A stretch of DNA of 60,583 nt from a virus: IMG/VR virus record IMGVR_UViG_3300030451_001154, positions 1 through 60,583 of that record; one strand, given 5' to 3'. Numbering within the stretch: position 1 is the first letter of the stretch; each line of letters begins with the position of its first letter. A program made the position numbers and the translations under genes. This document shows, piece by piece, positions 26,180-33,090 of this stretch. The notes beneath the pieces are model-generated. The model was given only the letters and a program-made list of their open reading frames with translations. It was not told the origin of the DNA and did no database searches.

Positions 26180-27609
26180 TCTAATACCCTTTCTCCCAAA
26201 GTTATACTTGCTAGTTTATTCTTGTTTAATAATGTCTTAACAATGTGAACATCAACTGTGTTAGGACACATTAGATCAACATATAAAACTGGATGATGTT
26301 GACCAACTCTATGTGCTCTATCTTCAGATTGTTTTCTTGACTCTAAATTAAAATCATTTGAGTAATAAATAACATTTGTCGCTGCATGAAGTGTAATACC
26401 CATACCACCAGTTTGTGGATTAGATATGAAAAATTTCACATCATCTTCTAAATTTTGAAATTTTTCAATTGCATCTTGTCTGTCTTGCATGGTCGTATCG
26501 CCAAAGTAATTTACCACTGTGTTTGATCCATATGTTTGTTTTAACTTTTCTGTTATCTTTATGATGTCGTGTCTGAATCTAGACCAAATAATAATCTTGC
26601 CTTCCATCTCTTCGATTGTTTCCATTAACACATTCATACGATTGTTTGGTATCTCTTCTACTTCTCCGTTGTCTGTAACAAGATAACCACATAGTAATTG
26701 TTGTAGTCTTAGCAATTGTGTCATGACCTCTGGAGCAGTAACCATCTCTCCAGTTTCAAGCAACGCCACTGAAGTTTTTTTAATACTTTGATAATGTCGT
26801 TCTTGTTCTATTGTCAAATCAACTTGTCTTGTTGTGTATATCTTCGGTGGTAAATCTAATGCTTCTTCTTTTGTTGTACGATAAGAATAGTGAGCAATCT
26901 TACATTTCATCTCTTCTAAATTTCTGTACCCAACAACCTGGTTGAAAGAGTGTGCTCCCATCTTCACACTTCTCACTACGGCATACCTTCCTTGAAAAGA
27001 CCAGTATGAATCAAACCCCATGATTTCTTTGTCTAAAAATAAAAACTGTGCATATAAGTCAAGAGGTGATTTTGTTATTGGTGCTCCAGTTAATATTCTT
27101 TTATACTTCGCATCCTCACCAAATTTTATAAGTGCCTTTGTTCTCTTTGCTTTTATATTTTTAATTGTTGTTGATTCGTCTATGGCTAAAAGAAACTCGC
27201 TTCTATGTGTTACCTTATCTAAATACTGCAACACTTTCTTTGTAGCAAAAGCCTCAACATTGACGAGAATGATTCTAAGTCTATGCCTCTCGACCACCGA
27301 TTCACGGAGCATTTCCGTTTCTTTTTTTGTTAGACTAGATTTCCATGTGTAAACTTTATGTCTTATACTATCATGCAAATGAATAGGTATCTCGCTATTC
27401 TTCCAGTTCATGTATACACCTTTTGGTGCAACGATAACGGCACAATCAATTTCTGCTTTTTCATAAAGCCAAGCGATATTGTCAATCAATACTTTTGACT
27501 TACCACAACCCATCTCCATGAAGTATGCAAAGTTTCTTTCCATGTAACTTTGTTCTAATGCTTCTTTTTGATGTTGATATGGTTTTGTTTTGTATTTAAA
27601 GTCTGTCAA
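26164..27609 (-). CDS. SNF2-type SF2 DNA helicase/translocase
   Basis: 481 aa. Walker A MEMGCGKSK (32-39), DEST box at 144-147 (LLAIDESTTIKN), motif III LTGAPITKSPLDLY, and in the second lobe IIWSRF, PQTGGMGITLHAATNVIYY and the arginine-finger motif QSEDRAHRVGQ. Complete SNF2 core without accessory domains. Phage SNF2 proteins support replication initiation, recombination or packaging. Its coupling with the nuclease points to a processing pair. Confidence 0.9.
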   Translation of the reverse strand: MTDFKYKTKPYQHQKEALEQSYMERNFAYFMEMGCGKSKVLIDNIAWLYEKAEIDCAVIVAPKGVYMNWKNSEIPIHLHDSIRHKVYTWKSSLTKKETEMLRESVVERHRLRIILVNVEAFATKKVLQYLDKVTHRSEFLLAIDESTTIKNIKAKRTKALIKFGEDAKYKRILTGAPITKSPLDLYAQFLFLDKEIMGFDSYWSFQGRYAVVRSVKMGAHSFNQVVGYRNLEEMKCKIAHYSYRTTKEEALDLPPKIYTTRQVDLTIEQERHYQSIKKTSVALLETGEMVTAPEVMTQLLRLQQLLCGYLVTDNGEVEEIPNNRMNVLMETIEEMEGKIIIWSRFRHDIIKITEKLKQTYGSNTVVNYFGDTTMQDRQDAIEKFQNLEDDVKFFISNPQTGGMGITLHAATNVIYYSNDFNLESRKQSEDRAHRVGQHHPVLYVDLMCPNTVDVHIVKTLLNKNKLASITLGERVLEWLKT

Positions 27610-27791
27610 AATTTAGGTTCCCAAAAAATTCCATGATTGATTTTGTCTTTCCAATAATCTGCTTGTTCTTTACACCACCGTGCGTTGAGCTTGTCTTCAT
27701 TCCACTCATGATCGTATTGTTTTTGTCTCCAATACTTTTCTTCTTTCAAGCAGTTATCAAACAGCTCTTCTTGTCTTTTGGGATCTTCCAT
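27606..27791 (-). CDS. Small charged early protein
   Basis: 61 aa, with AGGAGAG 6 nt before the ATG. Rich in Lys, Glu, Trp and Tyr (CLKEEKYWRQKQYDHEWNED), predicted helical. It overlaps both neighbours, so it is translated as part of the operon. No family recognised. Confidence 0.6.
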   Translation of the reverse strand: MEDPKRQEELFDNCLKEEKYWRQKQYDHEWNEDKLNARWCKEQADYWKDKINHGIFWEPKF

Positions 27792-28143
27792 TATACTCTC
27801 CTGTTTCTATTGCCCTGGCCCAGTCTGCTAAAGTTCTAAATTCTATTTTTATATTATAATATTTAGCAACTCGGATACCTTTTCTCATGCCTTGAGTTAT
27901 TCCATGATCTCGATACACTGCCATAAGGTTAGCGTGTCGATACCATTTAAAAGCTCTTTTCATACCCATTGTTCTTTGACCAAGATCTTGCTCGTTTAAT
28001 ACTTGAGTATAAAGCAAGTGTGATGCAAAAGGTGACTCTCCACGCATCAACGAATCATGAAGGCATAATCTTGCATATGTTGAGTTCTGTTCTTGACCAA
28101 AATTTTTATTGCCGCGAAACGGCGATTCTATGATAACTAACAT
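27757..28143 (-). CDS. DUF7768 / nucleoside-deoxyribosyltransferase-like protein
   Basis: 128 aa. VIIESPFRG, YARLCLHDSLMRGESPFASHLLYTQ, VYRDHGITQGMRKGI and IEFRTL follow the phage DUF7768 pattern (recalled). The Rossmann-like layout resembles nucleoside 2-deoxyribosyltransferases. AGGGAGAGAC precedes the ATG. It may act in nucleotide metabolism; activity is unproven. A TTGACA at 28187-28192 could be part of a weak promoter for this gene. Confidence 0.7.
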   Translation of the reverse strand: MLVIIESPFRGNKNFGQEQNSTYARLCLHDSLMRGESPFASHLLYTQVLNEQDLGQRTMGMKRAFKWYRHANLMAVYRDHGITQGMRKGIRVAKYYNIKIEFRTLADWARAIETGEYNGRSQKTRRAV

Positions 28144-28201
28144 TGTCTCTCCCTTTTATTACGTTTTAATCACATTTTTTCCTATATGTCAATCAAAAAA
28201 A

Positions 28202-28447
28202 TTATTCGTAAGTATCTTCGGCCCAGGTTAAACTAGAACTTGACGACTGTTGTATAGAATACTTGTTTCTATATCGTTGTTCTTTTTCTCGTACTGCTTT
28301 TGGATCATCCTCAAATTTTTCTGCACATAGTTCTTCTGATTCTTCTGGTGTTAAAAAAGGTCCCCAGTAACCTTTGTGTGAGTCAAAGACATTTTTATCG
28401 TCTTTCTTCCAGTTTTCAAGTTTTGCTATCTTCTGGATCGTCTCCAC
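28202..28447 (-). CDS. Conserved small phage protein (start uncertain)
   Basis: 81 aa if it begins at the GTG at 28447; the open frame reaches back to a GTG at 28591. The conserved-looking part is HKGYWGPFLTPEESEELCAEKF followed by EDDPKAVREKEQRYRNKY, a block I recall in marine phage proteins. The upstream part lies on top of the 61 aa gene in another frame. A +1 frameshift near 28418 would join the two into one protein. Confidence 0.5.
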   Translation of the reverse strand: METIQKIAKLENWKKDDKNVFDSHKGYWGPFLTPEESEELCAEKFEDDPKAVREKEQRYRNKYSIQQSSSSSLTWAEDTYE

Positions 28448-28601
28448 TGGTGTCCCAATCTGGAGTGAAATAGAATGTGAGTCTCTCCCCACTTTCCACA
28501 TTCTCTTTGCGACTGCTATCGCTAGGTGCGGATGGTTTGGGAAACTGGATGATGTTATCTCCAGTTTTATTGTGTATGTTTTTTTTGTCACTCTTCTTCA
28601 T
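28416..28601 (-). CDS. Small early protein or N-terminal half of a frameshifted gene
   Basis: 61 aa from the ATG at 28601, with GGGAGAG upstream. DNIIQFPKPSAPSDSS has the IxxFP motif common at the start of phage early proteins. The end is acidic (FYFTPDWDTSGDDPEDSKT). The stop TGA lies in AAAACTTGA, after which the +1 frame continues into LENWKKDDKNVFDSHKGYWG. It may be a separate gene or the first half of one. Confidence 0.5.
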   Translation of the reverse strand: MKKSDKKNIHNKTGDNIIQFPKPSAPSDSSRKENVESGERLTFYFTPDWDTSGDDPEDSKT

Positions 28602-28836
28602 CAATCTCTCCCTCTTCCAATATCATGCCTTGCATCAAACCCATTTTGGAACTTTCTAAGTACCAAAGAACTTCAGCAGGGTCTTGGAATGTAGATATAA
28701 GTTGGACTTGACCCTGTTTTGTTACCCCCATGATAACTACATTCTCCAACCTAGCTTTTGCCAAATCACATACTCGTTCTATTGGCATTTGTGTCCTCTT
28801 TAATTTATAAGGAAATTTTAATACGTTGTCACTCAT
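28588..28836 (-). CDS. Small early protein of unknown function
   Basis: 82 aa from the ATG at 28836, which overlaps the stop of the zinc-ribbon gene as ATGA. MSDNVLKFPYKLKRTQMPIE carries the same FP motif as its neighbour. The middle VVIMGVTKQGQVQLIST is beta, and the end is acidic (EEGEIDEEE). Family not known; possibly a host-interaction protein. Confidence 0.55.
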   Translation of the reverse strand: MSDNVLKFPYKLKRTQMPIERVCDLAKARLENVVIMGVTKQGQVQLISTFQDPAEVLWYLESSKMGLMQGMILEEGEIDEEE

Positions 28837-29006
28837 TTTTGTGGTTGTCCTTGGCAACAATCTTCAATTACTGCTTTGCATACAACACATTGTAAGTGTC
28901 CATGTACGTCTATTGTCTGTAAAACTGTCTTGCATCTCGGACATAGCTTCCCGGTACAATGGTCTTTTACATCTAAAATTGTTTGATCTTTAGGTAGTTC
29001 TTCCAT
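28833..29006 (-). CDS. Zinc-ribbon small protein
   Basis: 57 aa (MEELPKDQTILDVKDHCTGK...), with AAGGAGAACAATA ahead of the ATG. Two CxxC pairs, CPRC at residues 22-25 and CVVC at 40-43, about 14 residues apart make a classic zinc ribbon. A CC pair follows at 50-51. Such proteins often bind nucleic acid or host polymerase. It overlaps the genes on both sides. Confidence 0.7.
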   Translation of the reverse strand: MEELPKDQTILDVKDHCTGKLCPRCKTVLQTIDVHGHLQCVVCKAVIEDCCQGQPQK

Positions 29007-29220
29007 TATTGTTCTCCTTTTTAATACATTTTATAGTCATTGAATGTGGAACTGGTATTGTATTTCTAATATTCCACATCATTTCACTCAATCTTGTTTG
29101 GCATTTCTCTATTGTTTTGTAACCTTGTGGCTGTATCATGTCATGTATTTCAATACAATTAGGATTAGCGATTGGTGAGCAAAGTAATATTATAGCAAAG
29201 AACATAATTAAATCTACCAT
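28990..29220 (-). CDS. Small exported or membrane-anchored early protein
   Basis: 76 aa. Residues 2-19 (VDLIMFFAIILLCSPIAN) are a hydrophobic helix like a signal peptide or anchor. A compact domain with three Cys (NPNCIEIHDMI, TIEKCQTRL, MTIKCIKK) follows, suggesting a disulphide-linked periplasmic domain. It is the first gene of the leftward block beyond the control region. It could be a superinfection or envelope protein (inference). Confidence 0.55.
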   Translation of the reverse strand: MVDLIMFFAIILLCSPIANPNCIEIHDMIQPQGYKTIEKCQTRLSEMMWNIRNTIPVPHSMTIKCIKKENNNGRTT

Positions 29221-29296
29221 GCTTTACTCTTTCTGCCAAACGCATATAGTGTTTCTGTCATATTTTTTTGTGTGTAAACTTTTTTTAAAAAATAGG

Positions 29297-29382
29297 TGTA
29301 ACACTGTAACACTGTAACAAAACGTCTGTAACCCATACTGACACTAGAGTTTCTTGTTACACTTCTGTTACACTTGTTACAC
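29297..29382. repeat. TGTAACA / TGTTACA box cluster
   Basis: Forward boxes TGTAACA(C) start at 29297, 29305 and 29313 in exact 8-bp steps, with a fourth, TGTAACC, at 29327. Reverse boxes TGTTACAC start at 29355, 29366 and 29375. TGTTACA is the reverse complement of TGTAACA, so the cluster is a four-plus-three inverted array about a 21-nt centre. It looks like an operator or replication-origin iteron set. Confidence 0.75.
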
Positions 29383-29430
29383 TTCATATACGATTTATGA
29401 TGACACGCGGGCATTTTTTTGTGTTTTGAA

Positions 29431-29459
29431 TTGAAAAAATATGGGGAAAACACTATTAT
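29431..29459 (+). promoter_or_regulatory. Promoter of terS
   Basis: TTGAAA at 29431-29436, 17 nt, TATTAT at 29454-29459. The terS ATG at 29466 is only 7 nt downstream of the -10, so RNA from this promoter would be almost leaderless. Confidence 0.45.
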
Positions 29460-29465
29460 AAGGCT

Positions 29466-29975
29466 ATGCCAAAAGAAAAATTTCTTACAAATAGACAAAA
29501 AGAATTTGCTAAATTTATAGTTGAAGGCACTTATTCCAATGCGGAATGTGCTAGAAAAGCTGGATATTCTGAAGGACAAGCAGCTAAAACTGCAAGTCTT
29601 TTGCTCAATGGTAAAGATTTTCCCCTGGTCGTGGATCATGTCAAAGATCTTCGTGAAGCCAGAGAAAAGAAATATGGTGTCACTTTGTTGGGTCAGTTGA
29701 AAAGATTCTCTGATCTTTCCAAGGGAGCAGAAGAGTCTGGACAATTTTCTGCTGCGGTCAATGCGGAGAAGATTAGATCTGCACTTGGTGGTCTTGCTAT
29801 AGATAAAAGAGAAACAAATGTTGTACATCAATTAGATAAACTTTCTCGTGAAGAGATCGTGGCTCGACTCTCTGAGATCAGAAAAGCCTATCCGTCTGCA
29901 TTCATTGAAGGTGATTATGAGGTAGTCGGAGAGGACAAGGGGAGGAAAACCCTCTCCGACAAGGGCGTTGATTAG
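29466..29975 (+). CDS. terS: Terminase small subunit
   Basis: 169 aa. LTNRQKEFAKFIVEGTYSNA, then ARKAGYSEGQAAKTASLLL is the N-terminal DNA-binding helix-turn-helix of Terminase_2-type small subunits. A helical oligomerisation middle and a charged C terminus (EVVGEDKGRKTLSDKG) follow. It recognises the packaging start and loads TerL. It is unusual in being 5.8 kb from terL with leftward genes between. A 10-bp hairpin lies in its last codons (29925-29960). Confidence 0.8.
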   Translation: MPKEKFLTNRQKEFAKFIVEGTYSNAECARKAGYSEGQAAKTASLLLNGKDFPLVVDHVKDLREAREKKYGVTLLGQLKRFSDLSKGAEESGQFSAAVNAEKIRSALGGLAIDKRETNVVHQLDKLSREEIVARLSEIRKAYPSAFIEGDYEVVGEDKGRKTLSDKGVD

Positions 29976-30119
29976 CAATTCCCGTAATTGCCTCGTGCTA
30001 TTAAGAAATAACACACATAAATTTTGCAAGTCAAGTGACATTATTTTTTTCTAACTTTTTTGTTTCCGTTGTGCGTGTAAGAAATGTACTTGTCTTTTGC
30101 GTTTGTTTTTCGTTTGTGC

Positions 30120-30377
30120 CTATTCGCAGCTTGTTTTGCTTTGTGCATTCGTTTCATTCTTAAGTCCTTTCGTTAATTTAATTTCTTTGATGTCGTTTTG
30201 AAAAGCTTTTATACTTTCTGCAAGTTCCATGCAAAGATCGATACCATCCAATACGCCCTGGTATCTTTGTGAGTGTGGTTTACCCACTAACTCACAATGT
30301 TCTATGTATAAATATCTGAGTCTTTCAACCTTCTGAAAAAGATTTTGTACTGATCCAGAAGGTCTACCCTTTCTCAT
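30120..30377 (-). CDS. Small early protein, helical
   Basis: 85 aa, start overlapping the upstream stop as ATGA. It begins MRKGRPSGSVQNLFQKVERL, a basic AT-hook-like patch, followed by helices with CELVGKPHSQRYQGVLDG. No known family. It converges with terS; the 144 bases between have only a weak 6-bp hairpin (29975-29991). Confidence 0.55.
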   Translation of the reverse strand: MRKGRPSGSVQNLFQKVERLRYLYIEHCELVGKPHSQRYQGVLDGIDLCMELAESIKAFQNDIKEIKLTKGLKNETNAQSKTSCE

Positions 30378-30589
30378 GTAGTCACCTTGTGTGGTCTCAT
30401 TGCTCTCACCTTTAGCTCATTTTCCATTTTACCGATTGTGTTTGTTACATATCTTCTTTCTTTAGATACTGGATGTGTATAAATATAAGTATCAGAGTGT
30501 GGATGATCTTCGTCCAGTTTATTTCTGTAAGTATACATACTTCTAACAAACAACTCTATTTCTTTTTGTGATATTTTAAGATGTGCCAT
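30374..30589 (-). CDS. Small early protein of unknown function
   Basis: 71 aa. MAHLKISQKEIELFVRSMYT with GAGAGGAG upstream of the ATG. It overlaps the end of dcm and couples to the next gene by ATGA. Mixed helix and strand, no Cys or catalytic pattern. Family unknown. Confidence 0.55.
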   Translation of the reverse strand: MAHLKISQKEIELFVRSMYTYRNKLDEDHPHSDTYIYTHPVSKERRYVTNTIGKMENELKVRAMRPHKVTT

Positions 30590-31646
30590 TAAATTCTCCT
30601 CTCAAAGCTAGTCCTAAATACATTGCATTTTGGGGACATATTGCATTCCCCAAGCCAATTAATCGTTGTTTTCTGTCTTTGTCCAATTCTGTGGATATCC
30701 CATTAGGAACTCCGTGAAGTTGGCGTTCAACTTCCCACCATGATAATTGTTCTTCAACACTTCTCTCGGTAACGATTTGTCTCTGCTCTCTTTCCACGTT
30801 GGATTGTATGATGCGTCCTTCCAATCTCTCGCAAGTGGTGTTGGATAATTCCAGGTTTTCATTCTTGGTGGTCTTAGCGTCACTCCGTCCATCATTGCTT
30901 GAGCTTCTGCTTCCGTCATTTCTCCATTCTCCACTTTCTTTCTGAAGATCATTGTTTGTCCCTCCGAGGCATGACCGAAACCTTTGGTCGTTGGAGTTGG
31001 ATACAAACTCATTGTCATTGGATCTAACTGCTCTCTCAGATTGCTCGGTTTCTTCCGTCCCTTTCTGTGACCTTCTTGCATTTTCTTCGTTGCTTCTGCA
31101 CTCCTTGGGGGAAGATGATCCATCGTGTTCGGTGTTGCGTAAAGATTTACAGATGATCCAGAGTCTGTCCCTTTTGTGCCATGCTCCGATTGATGAAGAC
31201 GGAAATACAAATGTCCTCGTACAGTAGTCGATGCTTTCCATTTTAAAGAGAACCTCGTCCAATCCCAACGAGAGATGTCCATAAACATTTTCGTAAATGA
31301 CAAAAGAGGGTCTTGTTTGTTCAACAATTCTAAAGATGTACGGGAAGATGTGGCGAGGGTCTTCTTGCCCTCTGCGATTTCCCGCAACGCTGAACGGTTG
31401 ACACGGATATCCAGAGGTGAGGATATCTGGTTTTTTTGGAATAAATCTTTTTGGGTCATTTGCGATCTCCTTTACATCGTTAAAAATTGGTACACCTGGA
31501 AAATTCTTTTTTAATACTTTGTGACACCATTGTTCGGTATCACAAAATAAAATTGGTTTGGATAGTTTTGCACCTTCATCTAAGCCAAGTGCAAATCCTC
31601 CGATGCCACTACATAAATCAACATGAGTTTTATTTAAATGTTTCAT
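30576..31646 (-). CDS. dcm: DNA cytosine-5 methyltransferase
   Basis: 356 aa from the ATG at 31646 (MKHLNKTHVDLCSG), chosen because AAAAGGAG lies 5 nt upstream; an in-frame ATG is 18 nt earlier. Motif I DLCSGIGGFALGL, motif IV SGYPCQPFSVAGNRRG with the catalytic Cys, motif VI YENV, motif VIII KRDRLWI and the C-terminal RLIGLGNAICPQ complete the enzyme. Residues about 175-300 are a low-complexity Ser/Asn/Glu/Arg stretch where the second gene overlaps. It probably shields phage DNA from restriction; the target site is unknown. Confidence 0.9.
   Translation of the reverse strand: MKHLNKTHVDLCSGIGGFALGLDEGAKLSKPILFCDTEQWCHKVLKKNFPGVPIFNDVKEIANDPKRFIPKKPDILTSGYPCQPFSVAGNRRGQEDPRHIFPYIFRIVEQTRPSFVIYENVYGHLSLGLDEVLFKMESIDYCTRTFVFPSSSIGAWHKRDRLWIICKSLRNTEHDGSSSPKECRSNEENARRSQKGTEETEQSERAVRSNDNEFVSNSNDQRFRSCLGGTNNDLQKESGEWRNDGSRSSSNDGRSDAKTTKNENLELSNTTCERLEGRIIQSNVEREQRQIVTERSVEEQLSWWEVERQLHGVPNGISTELDKDRKQRLIGLGNAICPQNAMYLGLALRGEFNGTS
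30659..31459 (-). CDS. Dcm-companion protein nested inside dcm in another frame
   Basis: 266 aa, wholly inside dcm on the same strand. AAAGGAG lies 7 nt before its ATG. The protein has the features of the phage companion of cytosine methyltransferases: SRTSLELLNKQDPLLSFTKM, RFSLKWKASTTVRGHLYFRL, repeated PTP motifs (LYATPNTMDHLPPRS, LYPTPTTKG, NYPTPLARDWKDASY) and the ending LNANFTEFLMGYPQNWT. Both frames therefore look selected. Its function is unknown; it is perhaps a specificity or partner subunit of the methylase. Similarity is from memory of the family. Confidence 0.7.
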   Translation of the reverse strand: MTQKDLFQKNQISSPLDIRVNRSALREIAEGKKTLATSSRTSLELLNKQDPLLSFTKMFMDISRWDWTRFSLKWKASTTVRGHLYFRLHQSEHGTKGTDSGSSVNLYATPNTMDHLPPRSAEATKKMQEGHRKGRKKPSNLREQLDPMTMSLYPTPTTKGFGHASEGQTMIFRKKVENGEMTEAEAQAMMDGVTLRPPRMKTWNYPTPLARDWKDASYNPTWKESRDKSLPREVLKNNYHGGKLNANFTEFLMGYPQNWTKTENND

Positions 31647-31902
31647 TTTGCTCCTTTTCTTCATCTATTTGTCTTGAGTACAAAGTTATTCCAAAGTCAT
31701 AACCTTCTTGATAATAGTGATGAGATTGAGTGGTATCTCTTATACCATGTATCAATCCATCAACTACACCATCTCTGAACGCCTTTAAAATTTCGTTAAC
31801 TGATAGTTGCCCTACAGAACCATGTCTATCTATAAAACAACTAGGTATTTTTTCAAAATATCCATTTGGAATATTAGTTTTAAATTTTATTTTCTTTGTC
31901 AT
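31630..31902 (-). CDS. Small early protein of unknown function
   Basis: 90 aa. MTKKIKFKTNIPNGYFEKIP, then a helix LSVNEILKAFRDGVVDGLIHG and a His/Tyr-rich end (SHHYYQEGYDFGITLY). It overlaps the dcm start by 17 nt, so it is translationally coupled. Family not recognised. Confidence 0.55.
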   Translation of the reverse strand: MTKKIKFKTNIPNGYFEKIPSCFIDRHGSVGQLSVNEILKAFRDGVVDGLIHGIRDTTQSHHYYQEGYDFGITLYSRQIDEEKEQNETFK

Positions 31903-32228
31903 TATTCTACCCTATCATGAATTGCGACTGCACCATAAAACTTATGCCCTAGCATTTCAGAAACTTTCTCTGAAAATCTGGAGTCTGAAGTTTCTCCGAA
32001 GTTACCACCAAACATTGGATTTTTGTCGGCTACTTCATGAGGTACAATTTTAACACTCTTGCCATATCCAAAATCTTGTAAAACAAGTTCTGCTTCTGGA
32101 TAATCTTTGCAAGGCTCGAAAGGCCCATCTACATTCGTAAGACATAAGCCTTTTATATCTCTGGACGAAACACCATTATTAGTGCAATCGCCTAAATTAT
32201 TTTTATAAATATATATTAACATTGGCAT
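31902..32228 (-). CDS. Conserved early protein of unknown function
   Basis: 108 aa. MPMLIYIYKNNLGDCTNNGVSS and GPFEPCKDYPEAELVLQDFGYG give a small alpha/beta protein; KFYGAVAIHD closes it. It shares one base with the downstream gene. I know no function. Confidence 0.55.
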   Translation of the reverse strand: MPMLIYIYKNNLGDCTNNGVSSRDIKGLCLTNVDGPFEPCKDYPEAELVLQDFGYGKSVKIVPHEVADKNPMFGGNFGETSDSRFSEKVSEMLGHKFYGAVAIHDRVE

Positions 32229-32231
32229 AGT

Positions 32232-32465
32232 TTAATCTCCTTGATGTAAGCTTCTGTTAGTTCTGTGAAAGTTATCCCAAGATTGTGTAAGTCGATCTTC
32301 TGCTTGTCTTTCTAAAATAATCGTCTTTGCAATCTCTCTCTTATATGTGCCAAGCTCTTCTTCAATATGATTTAAAGCTTGTTCGTTGGTCATTCCTTTT
32401 TCGTTGAGGCAAAGGTCAAGCTCTTGCTCGACCTCTATCATTACATTGTTTTGTAAGTTAGCCAT
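32232..32465 (-). CDS. Small helical early protein
   Basis: 77 aa, with ATTCTCC-type complement (GGAGAAT) just before the ATG. Continuous acidic helices (VMIEVEQELDLCLNEKG, LERQAEDRLTQSWDNFH). It shares one base with the gene upstream. No family known. Confidence 0.55.
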   Translation of the reverse strand: MANLQNNVMIEVEQELDLCLNEKGMTNEQALNHIEEELGTYKREIAKTIILERQAEDRLTQSWDNFHRTNRSLHQGD

Positions 32466-32662
32466 TATTCATTCTCCTGCGAATTATATATAATCTTTTC
32501 AGTTCCGTCTTTTTGTATTTCCGTTAGAACTACATCATCATAACCTTTGTGAACCCAATTATGATAATCCATTTGTGCTCGACTAAAAGTTTTATAGTAA
32601 TCATCATTACCACCAACCCAAACTATATATCTCCAGCCATTTTTATAATCTTGCATCATCAT
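32465..32662 (-). CDS. Small early protein
   Basis: 65 aa, aromatic-rich (YKNGWRYIVWVGGNDDYYKT, QMDYHNWVHKGYDDV). Predicted small beta-alpha fold. One-base overlaps with both neighbours support a polycistronic gene. Function unknown. Confidence 0.55.
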   Translation of the reverse strand: MMMQDYKNGWRYIVWVGGNDDYYKTFSRAQMDYHNWVHKGYDDVVLTEIQKDGTEKIIYNSQENE

Positions 32663-33090
32663 TAATTAGGTCCCCCTTTTTTTACTTTGGTTACATTGCC
32701 ATCTTTTCCAAAATAAACAATTCCTCTCCAGTCTGGAGATATTGGTTTGTTACCATACCAATCTGTGGTTCTAAATTCTTTGTGTTTATAAGGATTGTAT
32801 TTAACAAATTCTACACAACCATGATCTCCATAAAGTGTCCAATGTTGACACCATTCGCCAATAACAAAAGCGTGAACATATTTTTTTCCTTGCTCTACAA
32901 TCTTTTGTCTAGTCTTTTCATTAACTTGAAATCTGCCATTATTAACTCTGGCTATTTTTATATGACCTTTTACTCTCCAACCTTTTTCGGTTTTTACTTG
33001 AACACTCCAAAGATTCTTTGGTTTGTTCTTGTAAATTTTTACTGGAGTGTTGGTTTCAATATCTTCTGGAACTAACATTCTAGTCGTCAT
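32662..33090 (-). CDS. Conserved early protein of unknown function
   Basis: 142 aa from the ATG at 33090 (MTTRMLVPEDIETNTP), which has GGAGG 5 nt upstream; the frame reaches back to an ATG at 33117. Beta-rich with WSVQVKTEKGWRVKGHIKIA, WCQHWTLYGDHGCVEFVKYN and WRGIVYFGKDG. Possibly an SH3 or OB-like binding protein. No family identified. Confidence 0.55.
   Translation of the reverse strand: MTTRMLVPEDIETNTPVKIYKNKPKNLWSVQVKTEKGWRVKGHIKIARVNNGRFQVNEKTRQKIVEQGKKYVHAFVIGEWCQHWTLYGDHGCVEFVKYNPYKHKEFRTTDWYGNKPISPDWRGIVYFGKDGNVTKVKKGGPN

Larger units (their letters stand above)
29221..29465. promoter_or_regulatory. Divergent control region
   Basis: This 245-nt stretch between the leftward early genes and terS holds no plausible gene, although the complement of terS reads open through it. 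It contains the seven TGTAACA/TGTTACA boxes and a rightward promoter directly before terS. AT-rich runs flank the boxes. No strong leftward promoter was found by eye. Confidence 0.6.

Noticed and set aside
29297-29382. CRISPR array
   Set aside because: Repeats are 7-8 bp with no constant spacers and occur in both orientations.
29214-29831. Leftward open frame of 205 codons opposite terS
   Set aside because: It is a Phe/Ser/Cys-rich complement of terS, has no ribosome site and resembles no protein.
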